From positions 1 to 10,942 of the forward strand of contig CAJOOE010000191.1 of assembly GCA_905236145.1 (NCBI GenBank): a DNA stretch of 10,942 nucleotides. The letters are read 5' to 3'. A program made the translations under genes and the position numbers. Under the pieces are notes generated by a model. That model was not told the origin of the DNA, made no database searches, and saw only the letters and a list, made by a program, of their open reading frames with translations. This DNA comes from an uncultured Selenomonadaceae bacterium (GTDB taxonomy: Bacteria > Bacillota > Negativicutes > Selenomonadales > Selenomonadaceae). This document shows positions 1 through 7,038 of this stretch, piece after piece. Position 1 is the first letter of the stretch; every line of letters begins with the position of its first letter.

Positions 1-702
1 ACGAAAAAAATTTTCCCGAACGCGAGAACCGAAATTGCGGCGGTCAGGACAAAACGACTTCGCAAAACAATGCGTTACGTCGTCAGAATTTTTTACACGC
101 CGGAAACGAAGGATTTTTTCGTCAATCCGGATCCCGGAATTTTTACGCGACGCGGAAAATTTAAAATCGCTTATCTTCGCGGGGCATTTTTGGCGGGCGG
201 CACGGTCAATCGTCCGGAAAGTCATTACAGGCTGGAAATTGCGGCGGAAGATGAAGAAATTGCAAAATTTATTCTGAAACTCTTGACCGGGCTGGATTTC
301 AATGCGACGGTTTACGAGCGGGGAAATGAATTTGTCGTGTATATTCGCGAAGGGGACTTTGTCTGTGATTTTCTGGGAATGACCGGAGCCGTTGACGCGA
401 TCGAAAGATTTGAAATTGCCCGGAACATCAAAGAAGTACGTTCGCAGGTAAACAGAATAGTAAATTGCGAAACGGCGAATGTTAATAAAGCGGTCGATGC
501 GGCTCAAAGACAGCTTGCCGATATTCGCCTGTTGATTGAAAAAAATATTCGCGTGAAGGAAAATCTGTTGCAGGTGATGAAAGTTCGTCTTGACAATCCG
601 GAATGTACTGTCGGAGAGTTGGCGGAAAAAATTTTCCTCAGTCGTCCGGGCTTGATGTATCGTTTCAGAATGATTCATAAACTTGCGGAAAGTGTGCGAT
701 GA
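1..702 (+). CDS. whiA: WhiA family DNA-binding protein, 5' end cut off by the window
   Basis: The frame is open to the first base, so the gene begins upstream; 233 C-terminal residues of a family usually a little over 300 long are present. WhiA combines a LAGLIDADG homing-endonuclease-like scaffold, without nuclease activity, with a C-terminal helix-turn-helix. It regulates division and sporulation genes in actinobacteria and affects division and chromosome segregation in Bacillus. The sequence shows the second LAGLIDADG-like segment (RGAFLAGGTVNRP, about fragment residues 60-72) and the family segment 'VNRIVNCETANVNKAVDAA', followed by a C-terminal HTH. The internal ATG at 70 is not the start, because family-like sequence continues upstream of it. 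The HTH is odd: where relatives read roughly SKSGxNHRL this one reads SRPGLMYRF (640-666). The gene stops 42 bases before parA and is probably co-transcribed with it. Identity is confident; the 5' end and promoter are unseen. Confidence 0.93.
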   Translation, partial: TKKIFPNARTEIAAVRTKRLRKTMRYVVRIFYTPETKDFFVNPDPGIFTRRGKFKIAYLRGAFLAGGTVNRPESHYRLEIAAEDEEIAKFILKLLTGLDFNATVYERGNEFVVYIREGDFVCDFLGMTGAVDAIERFEIARNIKEVRSQVNRIVNCETANVNKAVDAAQRQLADIRLLIEKNIRVKENLLQVMKVRLDNPECTVGELAEKIFLSRPGLMYRFRMIHKLAESVR

Positions 703-744
703 TTCGGAGAATCGGGAAAAAACTTGACGGAAAGGTTGAAAGAA

Positions 745-1506
745 ATGGCAAAAATTATTGCGTTGGCGAATCAAAAAGGCGGCGTGGGAAAGACAACGAC
801 TTCGGTAAATTTGAGTGCGGCCCTTGCCGGAATGAATTGCCGGGTTCTGCTCGTTGACAGCGATCCGCAGGGAAATGCGACGAGCGGTTTCGGTATAAAC
901 AAATCCGCTCTGCAACAGACAATTTACGACGTACTCATTAACGGCACGGAGTCAAAATATGTTCTTCAACAGACAAATTTCGGCGTGACCGTTATGCCTT
1001 CAAACATAAATCTTGCCGGTGCGGAGGTCGAACTTGTGACCGCCATGGCGAGGGAAAACAAATTGAAAAATGCGTTGGCTCCCCTGCGTGAAAGTTTCGA
1101 TTATATAATAATCGACTGCCCGCCGTCTTTGGGGCTTTTGACTGTCAACGCTTTGAACGCCGCCGACTCAATCATAATTCCCATTCAATGCGAATTTTAC
1201 GCTCTGGAAGGTGTTTCTCAACTGATGAAAACCGTCGAAATAGTGAAGTCGAATTTAAATCCCGCTTTGAAAGTCGAAGGGATTGTAATGACGATGTTTG
1301 ACGTTCGGACGAATTTGAGCCGGCAGGTCGTGGAAGAAGTGAAAAATATTTTTGCCGAATTGCTTTATAAAACCGTTATTCCGCGAAGTATCAGACTTTC
1401 GGAGGCTCCCGGTTTCGGCAAACCGATAACCGCTTACGCTCCCGGCTCAAAAAGTGCGGAAATTTATTTCAGTCTTGCAAAGGAGGTTATCGAACGTGGC
1501 AAATAA
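745..1506 (+). CDS. parA: Chromosome-partitioning ATPase ParA (Soj)
   Basis: A 253-residue ParA/Soj-type deviant-Walker ATPase, which dimerises on DNA with ATP and is stimulated by ParB to help segregate the chromosome origin. The deviant Walker A motif KGGVGKTT is at residues 11-18, the A' motif LLVDSDPQGN at 35-44 and the Walker B motif IIIDCPPS at 121-128. The length is that of chromosomal ParA proteins without an N-terminal DNA-binding extension, unlike most plasmid types. I chose ATG 745 because AAAGG at 731-735 lies 9 bases upstream and MAKIIALANQKGG is the usual family N-terminus. An in-frame TTG at 724 would add seven residues and has a poorer ribosome site. The gene follows whiA by 42 bases and overlaps the parB start, so it is probably translationally coupled to parB. 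Confidence 0.97.
   Translation: MAKIIALANQKGGVGKTTTSVNLSAALAGMNCRVLLVDSDPQGNATSGFGINKSALQQTIYDVLINGTESKYVLQQTNFGVTVMPSNINLAGAEVELVTAMARENKLKNALAPLRESFDYIIIDCPPSLGLLTVNALNAADSIIIPIQCEFYALEGVSQLMKTVEIVKSNLNPALKVEGIVMTMFDVRTNLSRQVVEEVKNIFAELLYKTVIPRSIRLSEAPGFGKPITAYAPGSKSAEIYFSLAKEVIERGK
1480..1486 (+). promoter_or_regulatory. parB ribosome binding site inside parA
   Basis: AAGGAGG lies 9 bases before GTG 1496, within the last codons of parA. It fixes the parB start at this GTG, although the frame is open farther upstream (an ATG occurs at 1454). It also implies that ribosomes finishing parA feed parB initiation. Confidence 0.9.
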
Positions 1507-2530
1507 GCGGGGCGGCTTGGGAAAGGGACTCGGTGCACTTCTGGGAACGTTGAAATCAGATTTTTCAAAAAACATTCCCGGCGATGTCGTGCAGGAAATT
1601 TTGACGGAATCGGTAAGACCGAATCGTTATCAACCGCGTCGGGAATTTGACGAAAACGCTTTAAACGAACTTGCCGAATCAATAAAGACTTACGGAATTT
1701 TGCAGCCGGTAATCGTTCGCCGGCTTGAAGAAAATTCTTACGAACTGATAGCGGGAGAACGCAGACTCAGAGCGTCAAAAATTGTCGGCTTGGAAAAAAT
1801 TCCGGCTATCGTCCGGGAATACACCGACGCACAGACGAGCGAAATTTCGATAATCGAAAATGTTCAGCGGGAAGATTTGAACGTGATCGAGGAGGCATTG
1901 GCTTACGAAAGGCTGATGAATGATTTCGGTTACACGCAGGAGGCACTTGCCGCGAAAATCGGTTGCAGCCGTCCGCACATAGCAAATATTTTGCGGCTTT
2001 TGAAACTTGCCCCGAAAGTCCGGGAATATGTCACCAACGGACAACTTTCCGCCGGACAAGTCAGACCGCTTTTGGCGATTGAAGATCCGGTTTTGCAGTC
2101 GAAGGCGGCGGATATGATTTTTTTGGAAGATTTATCCGTCCGCAAAGTCGAGGCGTTCGTGAACGAATTGAAAAAATCCGATTTACTCCGTCCGCAGAAA
2201 GAAAAGCCGGAAGTCAAAGAGCCGGAAAAAGTTGAAGAAATTCCGGAGAAGAAAGAGCCGAAAAAATTCAAGCCGAAAGAAAAAATCGAAAAGCCGGAGC
2301 GAGTCAGTGCGGCGGAAAACAAGTTGACGGAAATTTTGGGTGCACCGGTCGAAATCGTCGCCGAAAAAAATGTAAATCAGATTCGCATAAATTATTCCGA
2401 CGACGAAGAACTGAAAAGAATCGTGGATTATATCGACGGAACAATTCCCGATTCCGGCGGCAAGCCCGTGACGACGAAGGAAGAAAAAATTGCCGCTTTG
2501 AGAAAATTTTCGATGACGGGAGCAATCTGA
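1496..2530 (+). CDS. parB: Chromosome-partitioning protein ParB (Spo0J), CTP-dependent DNA clamp
   Basis: A 344-residue ParB/Spo0J protein; the family binds parS sites, hydrolyses CTP, slides along DNA as a clamp, and recruits ParA and SMC. It opens with the family's N-terminal KRGGLGKGLGALL box (residues 4-16), the ParA-stimulating region. The CTP-binding motif GERRLRA is at 87-93, ENVQREDL is at 121-128, and the parS-reading helix-turn-helix spans about 146-169. A linker rich in Lys, Glu and Pro (234-269) separates this core from the C-terminal dimerisation domain (about 272-320), followed by a tail ending in SMTGAI. The start is GTG 1496, set by the ribosome site at 1480-1486; it overlaps parA by 11 bases. 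The linker is longer and more charged than I expect for Bacillus-type ParB. I saw no clear parS palindrome in the window. Confidence 0.96.
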   Translation: MANKRGGLGKGLGALLGTLKSDFSKNIPGDVVQEILTESVRPNRYQPRREFDENALNELAESIKTYGILQPVIVRRLEENSYELIAGERRLRASKIVGLEKIPAIVREYTDAQTSEISIIENVQREDLNVIEEALAYERLMNDFGYTQEALAAKIGCSRPHIANILRLLKLAPKVREYVTNGQLSAGQVRPLLAIEDPVLQSKAADMIFLEDLSVRKVEAFVNELKKSDLLRPQKEKPEVKEPEKVEEIPEKKEPKKFKPKEKIEKPERVSAAENKLTEILGAPVEIVAEKNVNQIRINYSDDEELKRIVDYIDGTIPDSGGKPVTTKEEKIAALRKFSMTGAI

Positions 2531-2537
2531 ACAAAAA

Positions 2538-3896
2538 ATGAAACCGATTGAAGAAAACAGAATTTATGAAATTGAAATTTCCGGCTTGGGGTCTTCCGGC
2601 GAAGGCGTGGGAGATTTTCAAGGCTTTACGATTTTTGTAAACGGTGCATTGCCGGGCGAAAAAATTTCCGCAAAAATTGAAACGGTCAAAAAAAATTATG
2701 CCGTCGGTCGTCTTGAAAAAATTTTGCGGGAAAGCCCGGACAGAGTAAAGCCGGTTTGCCCGATTTACGAAAAATGCGGCGGCTGTCAACTTCAACATTT
2801 GAACTATCCGGCTCAGCTTGTTTGGAAACGCCGGCAGGTTGAGGACGCGATTAAAAGAATCGGAAAATTGAAGGACGTTGAGATTTTTGACACGCTCGGC
2901 ATGGAAAATCCCTTTCGTTACCGCAACAAAATGCAATTTCCCGTCGGAAAGACGAAAACCGGAATTTCTGTCGGCTGTTATGCCGCCGGCACTCACGAAA
3001 TAATTGATACAAATTCTTGCCTGATTCAAAATGAAATTAACGACAAAATTCTTGCCGCCGTCCGAAAAGTCGCCGAAAAATTTGAAATTACTCCGTACAA
3101 TGAGGACACCGGTCGCGGAATTTTGCGTCATGTCATGGGCAGAGTCGGGCTTGACGGCGAATTTATGGTCGTTCTCGTCACGGCGACGGAAAAAATTCCG
3201 AACGGCAAAAATTTTGTCCGGGCTTTGACGGAAGAATTGCCGGAAGTGAAAAGTATTCAACAAAATATTCAAACTTACCGCAACAATGTAATTTTGGGAC
3301 GCGAAACGAAAATTTTGTACGGAAAGCCGACGATTAAAGACAAGATCGGCGATTTGAAATTTAACATTTCCGCACGTTCATTTTTTCAAGTCAACACAAG
3401 TCAAGCGGAAGTTTTGTATAAAATCGCTCTGAATTTTGCGGAATTGAACGGCGGCGAAATTGTGATTGACGCTTACTGCGGGACGGGGACGATTTCCCTT
3501 TTTCTTGCAAAGGCGGCTCAAAAAGTTTTCGGCATAGAAATTGTTTCCTCCGCAGTGAACGACGCGAAAAAAAATGCACGGGAAAACAATGTAAGAAACG
3601 CCGAATTTATTGTCGGGGACGCGATAAAGGTAATACCGAAACTTTTCAAGTCCGGAATTTACGCCGACGTTATTGTGACGGATCCGCCGCGAGCCGGTTG
3701 CGATAAAAAAGTTTTGGAAACTTTCGCGGCGATGGAGCCGGAAAAAATTATTTACGTTTCCTGCAATCCGGCGACTTTGGCGAGGGATTTGGCCGAACTT
3801 GAAAATTTGGGATACAGGACAAAAAAAATTCAACCGGTCGATATGTTTCCTTTCACTTCGCATATCGAATCGGTTGCTCAAGTTTTTCGCCAATAA
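2538..3896 (+). CDS. rlmD: 23S rRNA (uracil-C5)-methyltransferase, RlmD/RlmCD (TrmA/RumA) family
   Basis: A 452-residue SAM-dependent methyltransferase that makes 5-methyluridine in 23S rRNA; E. coli RlmD modifies U1939, and Gram-positive RlmCD modifies U747 and U1939. An N-terminal TRAM domain (about 5-65) is followed by the [4Fe-4S] ligands C74, C80, C83 and C161, in the CPxxxxCGGC pattern. The FFQVNTSQ motif is at 282-289, the SAM loop DAYCGTGTIS at 311-320 and the substrate motif DPPRAGC at 382-388. The catalytic cysteine is C409 in SCNPATLARD. All key residues are intact. The gene starts 7 bases after parB. GGGAG at 2518-2522, inside parB, is about 15 bases from the ATG, rather far, so coupling to parB is likely. 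Which uracil or uracils it modifies cannot be read from sequence; the broad family is certain. Its stop faces the next gene's stop 12 bases away, with no convincing terminator between. Confidence 0.95.
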   Translation: MKPIEENRIYEIEISGLGSSGEGVGDFQGFTIFVNGALPGEKISAKIETVKKNYAVGRLEKILRESPDRVKPVCPIYEKCGGCQLQHLNYPAQLVWKRRQVEDAIKRIGKLKDVEIFDTLGMENPFRYRNKMQFPVGKTKTGISVGCYAAGTHEIIDTNSCLIQNEINDKILAAVRKVAEKFEITPYNEDTGRGILRHVMGRVGLDGEFMVVLVTATEKIPNGKNFVRALTEELPEVKSIQQNIQTYRNNVILGRETKILYGKPTIKDKIGDLKFNISARSFFQVNTSQAEVLYKIALNFAELNGGEIVIDAYCGTGTISLFLAKAAQKVFGIEIVSSAVNDAKKNARENNVRNAEFIVGDAIKVIPKLFKSGIYADVIVTDPPRAGCDKKVLETFAAMEPEKIIYVSCNPATLARDLAELENLGYRTKKIQPVDMFPFTSHIESVAQVFRQ

Positions 3897-3908
3897 TTTT
3901 TTCGTCGT

Positions 3909-4958
3909 TCAGTTATTCAGGCGAACATCTTTAACCCATCTGTCCAAAAATTCATGCTTTTGCTTCTCGTCAAACATTGCATTGTTGTCGAAAAGCAAAA
4001 TATTTTTTCCGGCAAAAGTTTTGTAAGCTATGGTTTGCGGGTTTGTCGGAATGAAATAAAATCCGTTTTTTCGCAGGGCAAGGTGAGCCTCGTCACTCAA
4101 AAGCCAATCGGAAAAATTTGCCGCAAAACGAATTTTATCCTCGTCCTTCGTCGTGATTCCGGTGCCGGTCAACATATAAGCCGTACCGTCCGCCGGATAA
4201 ATTATTTTCAGCGGATAATCGTTTTGCAAATATCGAATTGTTTCACTGCCGACGGCGATGGAAATGTCAACTTCGCCCATTCCCGCCTGTCTGACCGGAT
4301 TTGAAAGATAGCGGGCATACTGAATTATTTTCGGGTGCAGATTTTTGAAAATTTGATAAGTATTCACGTCGCCGAAATTTTCTATCATTTGGAACATCAA
4401 ATTTGCCGAGGCATCGGCGGCAAGAAAATCCGTTATGCCGACGCGGATATTTTGAGTTTGAGATAACTTTCCCCAAGTATTCGGAATTTCCGGGACTTTA
4501 CGCAAATAATCCTTGTTGGCACAAAAAACCACCGGATCATACCAAACGCCGATCCAGCGATCCGAATTGTCTTTGAAATTATTTTTTACGGAATCGTTGA
4601 CTTCGGAAATATTCGCCGAAAACAAATTCAAATTTGCCGCACGTTTCAAAATATTTTCGTCCGTCAAGACAAAATCGACGGTTTTTACAACGGTCGGATC
4701 CGATACGGCATCGTCCTGCATTTTTTGAAAAATTTCACCGGGTGACATCGGCGTGAAATTTATGCGAACACGAGTTTCTTTTTCGTAAGCCTCAGACAGA
4801 CAGGAAACCGTTTCCGCCGGCAAAGTCGTATAAGCCGTGAGTTCTTTAATCGGAACCGCGACATTTTTTTTGTCTGCGTCCGCAGGATAAGAAACACCCG
4901 CAACAGCCGTTGCAACAAATATGAACGTAATCAACAAAAGCAATATGCCGCGTCTCAT
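3909..4958 (-). CDS. Extracellular solute-binding protein, Sec-exported, substrate unknown
   Basis: A 349-residue protein with a type I signal peptide: RR, then a hydrophobic stretch at about residues 4-20, with probable cleavage after AVA near 20. There is no cysteine at the cleavage site, so it is not a lipoprotein. The mature part resembles class II periplasmic binding proteins of ABC transporters (the AfuA/FbpA/PotD superfamily): 'LTAYTTLP' at the start of the first lobe, 'WIGVWYDPVVFCANKDYL' near the hinge, and 'FAANFSDWLLSDEAHLALRKNG' near the C-terminus. The closest match in the window is the neighbouring binding protein, from which it is strongly diverged. CTCCCTCC at 4965-4972 on the plus strand gives a GGAGGGAG ribosome site 6 bases before the ATG. 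It has its own probable promoter at 4987-5014. No permease or ATPase is adjacent, so it may serve a distant transporter or act as a periplasmic sensor. The superfamily call is good; the ligand is unknown. Confidence 0.8.
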   Translation of the reverse strand: MRRGILLLLITFIFVATAVAGVSYPADADKKNVAVPIKELTAYTTLPAETVSCLSEAYEKETRVRINFTPMSPGEIFQKMQDDAVSDPTVVKTVDFVLTDENILKRAANLNLFSANISEVNDSVKNNFKDNSDRWIGVWYDPVVFCANKDYLRKVPEIPNTWGKLSQTQNIRVGITDFLAADASANLMFQMIENFGDVNTYQIFKNLHPKIIQYARYLSNPVRQAGMGEVDISIAVGSETIRYLQNDYPLKIIYPADGTAYMLTGTGITTKDEDKIRFAANFSDWLLSDEAHLALRKNGFYFIPTNPQTIAYKTFAGKNILLFDNNAMFDEKQKHEFLDRWVKDVRLNN

Positions 4959-4986
4959 AATTTTCTCCCTCCGTCAGTTTTTGTCA

Positions 4987-5014
4987 ATTATAGACTTCCG
5001 CAAGAAATTTTCAA
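4987..5014 (-). promoter_or_regulatory. Sigma-A-type promoter for the second solute-binding protein
   Basis: On the minus strand, a TTGAAA -35 box (5009-5014) and a perfect TATAAT -10 box (4987-4992) are separated by 16 bases. Transcription would start near 4980, leaving a leader of about 20 bases that holds the ribosome site. The 3908-side gene can therefore be expressed independently of the lipoprotein gene upstream. Confidence 0.7.
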
Positions 5015-5022
5015 GAAATTTT
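5001..5022. repeat. Two tandem 11-base repeats, CAAGAAATTTT
   Basis: Two perfect adjacent copies at 5001-5011 and 5012-5022 are followed by a degenerate third beginning CAAGAAA at 5023. Each junction contains TTTC-AA-GAAA, short inverted arms on a 2-base spacer. The repeats cover the -35 box of the minus-strand promoter, so they could be an operator. The region is also AT-rich, so chance duplication is possible. Confidence 0.75.
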
Positions 5023-5044
5023 CAAGAAAAAATTTCCGAATTTT

Positions 5045-6076
5045 TTATCTGAACAGTTCGGAGAATTTTTTGACAGTGCTTTCTTTTCGTGACAAAATAT
5101 CCGTGTAATTGATTTTTATTCCGGACTCGAAAGCGGTCGTCGGACTCGGCAAATTATATTTTTCCGGAATTTTCACATCGGGACGGACGGGAACGGTTCC
5201 CGCCTCCGCAACTTTTTGTTGAGCCTCTGCAGTCAAAAGATAATCAATAAAATTTTTCGCAACTTCTTTGTTTGAAGAATCTTTCAAAATTGCGACGGGA
5301 CTCGGAACCATCAAAAGTTCTTTCGGATAAACTATTCTCAAATGAGCACCTTTGGCAATTTTTCCGATTGTAATGTAATCGACACCCAAGCAGGCGTTTA
5401 AAGTTCCTTCCGCAACTTCGTCGATAACCTGACTTGATCCTTTGCCTTTTTTCGTGCCGTTTTCATGCAAACGGTTGAAATAATCCCAACCGAATTGTTT
5501 TTCAAGCAGAGCGACGCTCATGTAAGAAGTTCCGGAGAGAGCCGGGTCGGCAATACCGAAAGAATCTTTAAAAAGCGGATCCGTCGCCAAAGTTTCCCAT
5601 TCCGGATTGCCGTCAACTTTATCGGAATTTACGACAATTCCCAGAGTTCCGAGACGTGCGGCGGTAAAAGAGCCGTCGTAATCGTCAAAAGGATTTATAA
5701 TTTCGTCAAATCCGTTCGGCTTGTAAATTTCCAACATTCCGTCTTTCTTCATTTGATAAAAATCCGGGACTTCGCTCGTCCAAATTATATCTGCGAGAGT
5801 TTGACCGCTCTGGCGTTCGGCGTAAAGTTTCGCCATAATTTTTCCCGCACCGCCGGAATTGTAATCAACTTCCACGTCCGGATATTTTTTCTTGAAACCT
5901 TCGATAATCCCGCCGATTAAATTTTCCTTCATCGACGTGTAAATCAGCAATTTTTTGTTTTGTCCGCTGTACTCCTTATAATCCGGATTTGTGACCGGAT
6001 TGTTGGGGTCGCCGATACAGCCGGCGGTCAATAAAGCCGCAACGAGAAATGCAACCGCAAAAATTTTCTTGAACAT
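5045..6076 (-). CDS. Lipoprotein solute-binding protein of an ABC transporter (Fe3+/AfuA-like superfamily)
   Basis: A 343-residue lipoprotein. The signal peptide has K3-K4, a hydrophobic core at 5-17 and lipobox LTAGC, with the lipidated cysteine at residue 20. The mature chain begins with a flexible Asn/Pro-rich stretch. It then follows the class II binding-protein pattern: LLIYTSMKENL, 'FKKKYPDVEVDYNSGGAGKIM', 'ADIIWTSEVPDFYQMKKDG', 'LGTLGIVVNSDKV' and a C-terminal 'AKNFIDYLLTAEAQQKVAEAG'. This profile is shared by iron(III), phosphonate and related anion-binding proteins. Database names often say iron, but I cannot identify a complete iron-ligand tyrosine set, so the substrate is open. AAGGAG (plus-strand 6089-6094) lies 12 bases before the ATG. 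The gene begins 55 bases after the phosphoribosyltransferase and could be read through from it; no convincing separate promoter was seen. No transporter permease or ATPase is adjacent. Confidence 0.87.
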   Translation of the reverse strand: MFKKIFAVAFLVAALLTAGCIGDPNNPVTNPDYKEYSGQNKKLLIYTSMKENLIGGIIEGFKKKYPDVEVDYNSGGAGKIMAKLYAERQSGQTLADIIWTSEVPDFYQMKKDGMLEIYKPNGFDEIINPFDDYDGSFTAARLGTLGIVVNSDKVDGNPEWETLATDPLFKDSFGIADPALSGTSYMSVALLEKQFGWDYFNRLHENGTKKGKGSSQVIDEVAEGTLNACLGVDYITIGKIAKGAHLRIVYPKELLMVPSPVAILKDSSNKEVAKNFIDYLLTAEAQQKVAEAGTVPVRPDVKIPEKYNLPSPTTAFESGIKINYTDILSRKESTVKKFSELFR

Positions 6077-6131
6077 ATTTGAAAATCACTCCTTTTTACG
6101 ATAAACAAAAATTTTTCAAATTCCGCAAAAT

Positions 6132-6683
6132 TCATTGAGCGTCGAAAAGCGGCAAATCTTTCAAAAAAATAATATCCGTCCGCTTTGCGGCATCACCTTC
6201 AGCCAAAACCGCCGCCTTGCCGATAACTTTTCCGCCGGCTTTTTCGACAAGATTTTCCATCGCCTTCAAAGATCCGCCGGTACTTATAACGTCGTCCAAA
6301 ATCAAAACTTTTTTCCCGCGAACTTTTTCAACGTCGAAATCGGACAATCCGAGTTTTTGTTTTCCCGCCGTCGTTATGGATTCGTCGTCAACCCAGAGCG
6401 GATTTTTCATGTAAGCCTTCATCGACTTCCGGGCGACGATATAATTTTTCATTCCCAAAATTCGGGCAAGAGAGGCGGCAAGCGGTATTCCTTTTGTTTC
6501 TGCAGTCAAAATAATTTCGGTTTCCGCAGGAATTTTTTTTGCCAATTCCGCCGCACAATTTTCGGTAAGTTCGACATCGCCGAGCAAAATAAATCCGGCA
6601 ATCGCAACTTTATCGGTAATATTCATTATGAAAAGTTTTCTCCTGCAACCCGCAACTTCCAATTCGTAAAATCTTTCCGACAT
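6132..6683 (-). CDS. Adenine phosphoribosyltransferase-like protein (type I PRTase)
   Basis: A 183-residue type I phosphoribosyltransferase, a cytoplasmic enzyme class that joins PRPP to a purine-type base or related substrate. The PRPP-binding loop LILDDVISTGGSL spans residues 127-139, including D130-D131 and the TGG turn. Further family-like parts are 'TAETKGIPLAASLARILG' (60-77) and 'NYIVARKSMKAYM' (80-92). The N-terminus (SERFYELEVAGCRRKL) lacks the FPxxGIxFxDI segment of classical Apt. This matches a divergent Bacillota subgroup usually labelled adenine phosphoribosyltransferase, so I give no symbol. The frame is open upstream to about 6836, but GGGAGGAA at 6691-6698 sits 8 bases before ATG 6683, and the upstream part overlaps the previous gene. 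The gene follows the 101-residue gene by 49 bases and may be the last member of that operon. Confidence 0.82.
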   Translation of the reverse strand: MSERFYELEVAGCRRKLFIMNITDKVAIAGFILLGDVELTENCAAELAKKIPAETEIILTAETKGIPLAASLARILGMKNYIVARKSMKAYMKNPLWVDDESITTAGKQKLGLSDFDVEKVRGKKVLILDDVISTGGSLKAMENLVEKAGGKVIGKAAVLAEGDAAKRTDIIFLKDLPLFDAQ

Positions 6684-6732
6684 TTCAAAATTCCTCCCGG
6701 ATTTTTTAAAAAAATTTTTTACTTTGAACGCT

Positions 6733-7038
6733 TTACAAAAATTTTCTGCAAAGCAATTCCAGAGCCGCAACATATCTGACCGCCCGTCGATAATCTTCAA
6801 ATTGCAGAGCGGTGCGGGCATTTTCGCGGACGGCATCTATAAAATCCAGCCGCCCGACAATGTCCGTTTCTCCCACATCTCCGGATTTCCTGCCGCTCAA
6901 CAGCCGAAATTTTATCTGCTCCTGCGTCAAAAATTTTGCGTCCAAGTCGTTCAAAATTTTTTCTATCGCCGACCGCTGACTTTTTTTTATCCTCGTTGCC
7001 TTTGCAGTCATGGAGGACGAAATTTTTTCATTTAACAT
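6733..7038 (-). CDS. Small basic helical protein, unknown function (cassette gene 3)
   Basis: A 101-residue protein I do not recognise. It has no signal peptide or membrane segment and is rich in Lys and Arg. The N-terminal part (10-35) is basic and the rest looks helical, with a C-terminal 'DYRRAVRYVAALELLCRKFL' reminiscent of a single TPR-like helix pair, although one repeat is too little to assign. It is probably real: ATG 7038 has GGAG at 7046-7049 with 7-base spacing. Its first 11 bases overlap the end of the coiled-coil gene in another frame, which indicates translational coupling. Together with the two genes before it, it forms a compact cassette, so a role as partner of the membrane coiled-coil protein is inferred only from position. 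A 49-base AT-rich gap follows before the phosphoribosyltransferase. Confidence 0.75.
   Translation of the reverse strand: MLNEKISSSMTAKATRIKKSQRSAIEKILNDLDAKFLTQEQIKFRLLSGRKSGDVGETDIVGRLDFIDAVRENARTALQFEDYRRAVRYVAALELLCRKFL

Noticed and set aside
1..2530. A parS centromere site near parAB
   Set aside because: I looked for a palindrome close to TGTTTCACGTGAAACA and found none by eye; weak matches were not good enough to report.
2304..3272. A 322-codon open frame on the minus strand across parB and rlmD
   Set aside because: It is antisense to two genes with all key motifs intact; its product is a Phe/Arg/Asn-rich sequence typical of the reverse of AAA/GAA/TTG-rich codons, with no recognisable domain.
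3886..3925. TTCGCC...GGCGAA inverted repeat as a bidirectional terminator between the convergent genes
   Set aside because: The stem is only 6 bp with a 28-base loop and no well-placed T-run on either strand.
5045..6076. A firm iron(III)-binding assignment
   Set aside because: The fold family includes iron, phosphonate and other anion binders, and I could not identify a full set of iron-ligand residues.
6135..6779. A 214-codon plus-strand open frame opposite the phosphoribosyltransferase
   Set aside because: It is the antisense shadow of a gene with a clear PRPP loop; its product has the same Phe-rich, domain-free composition.
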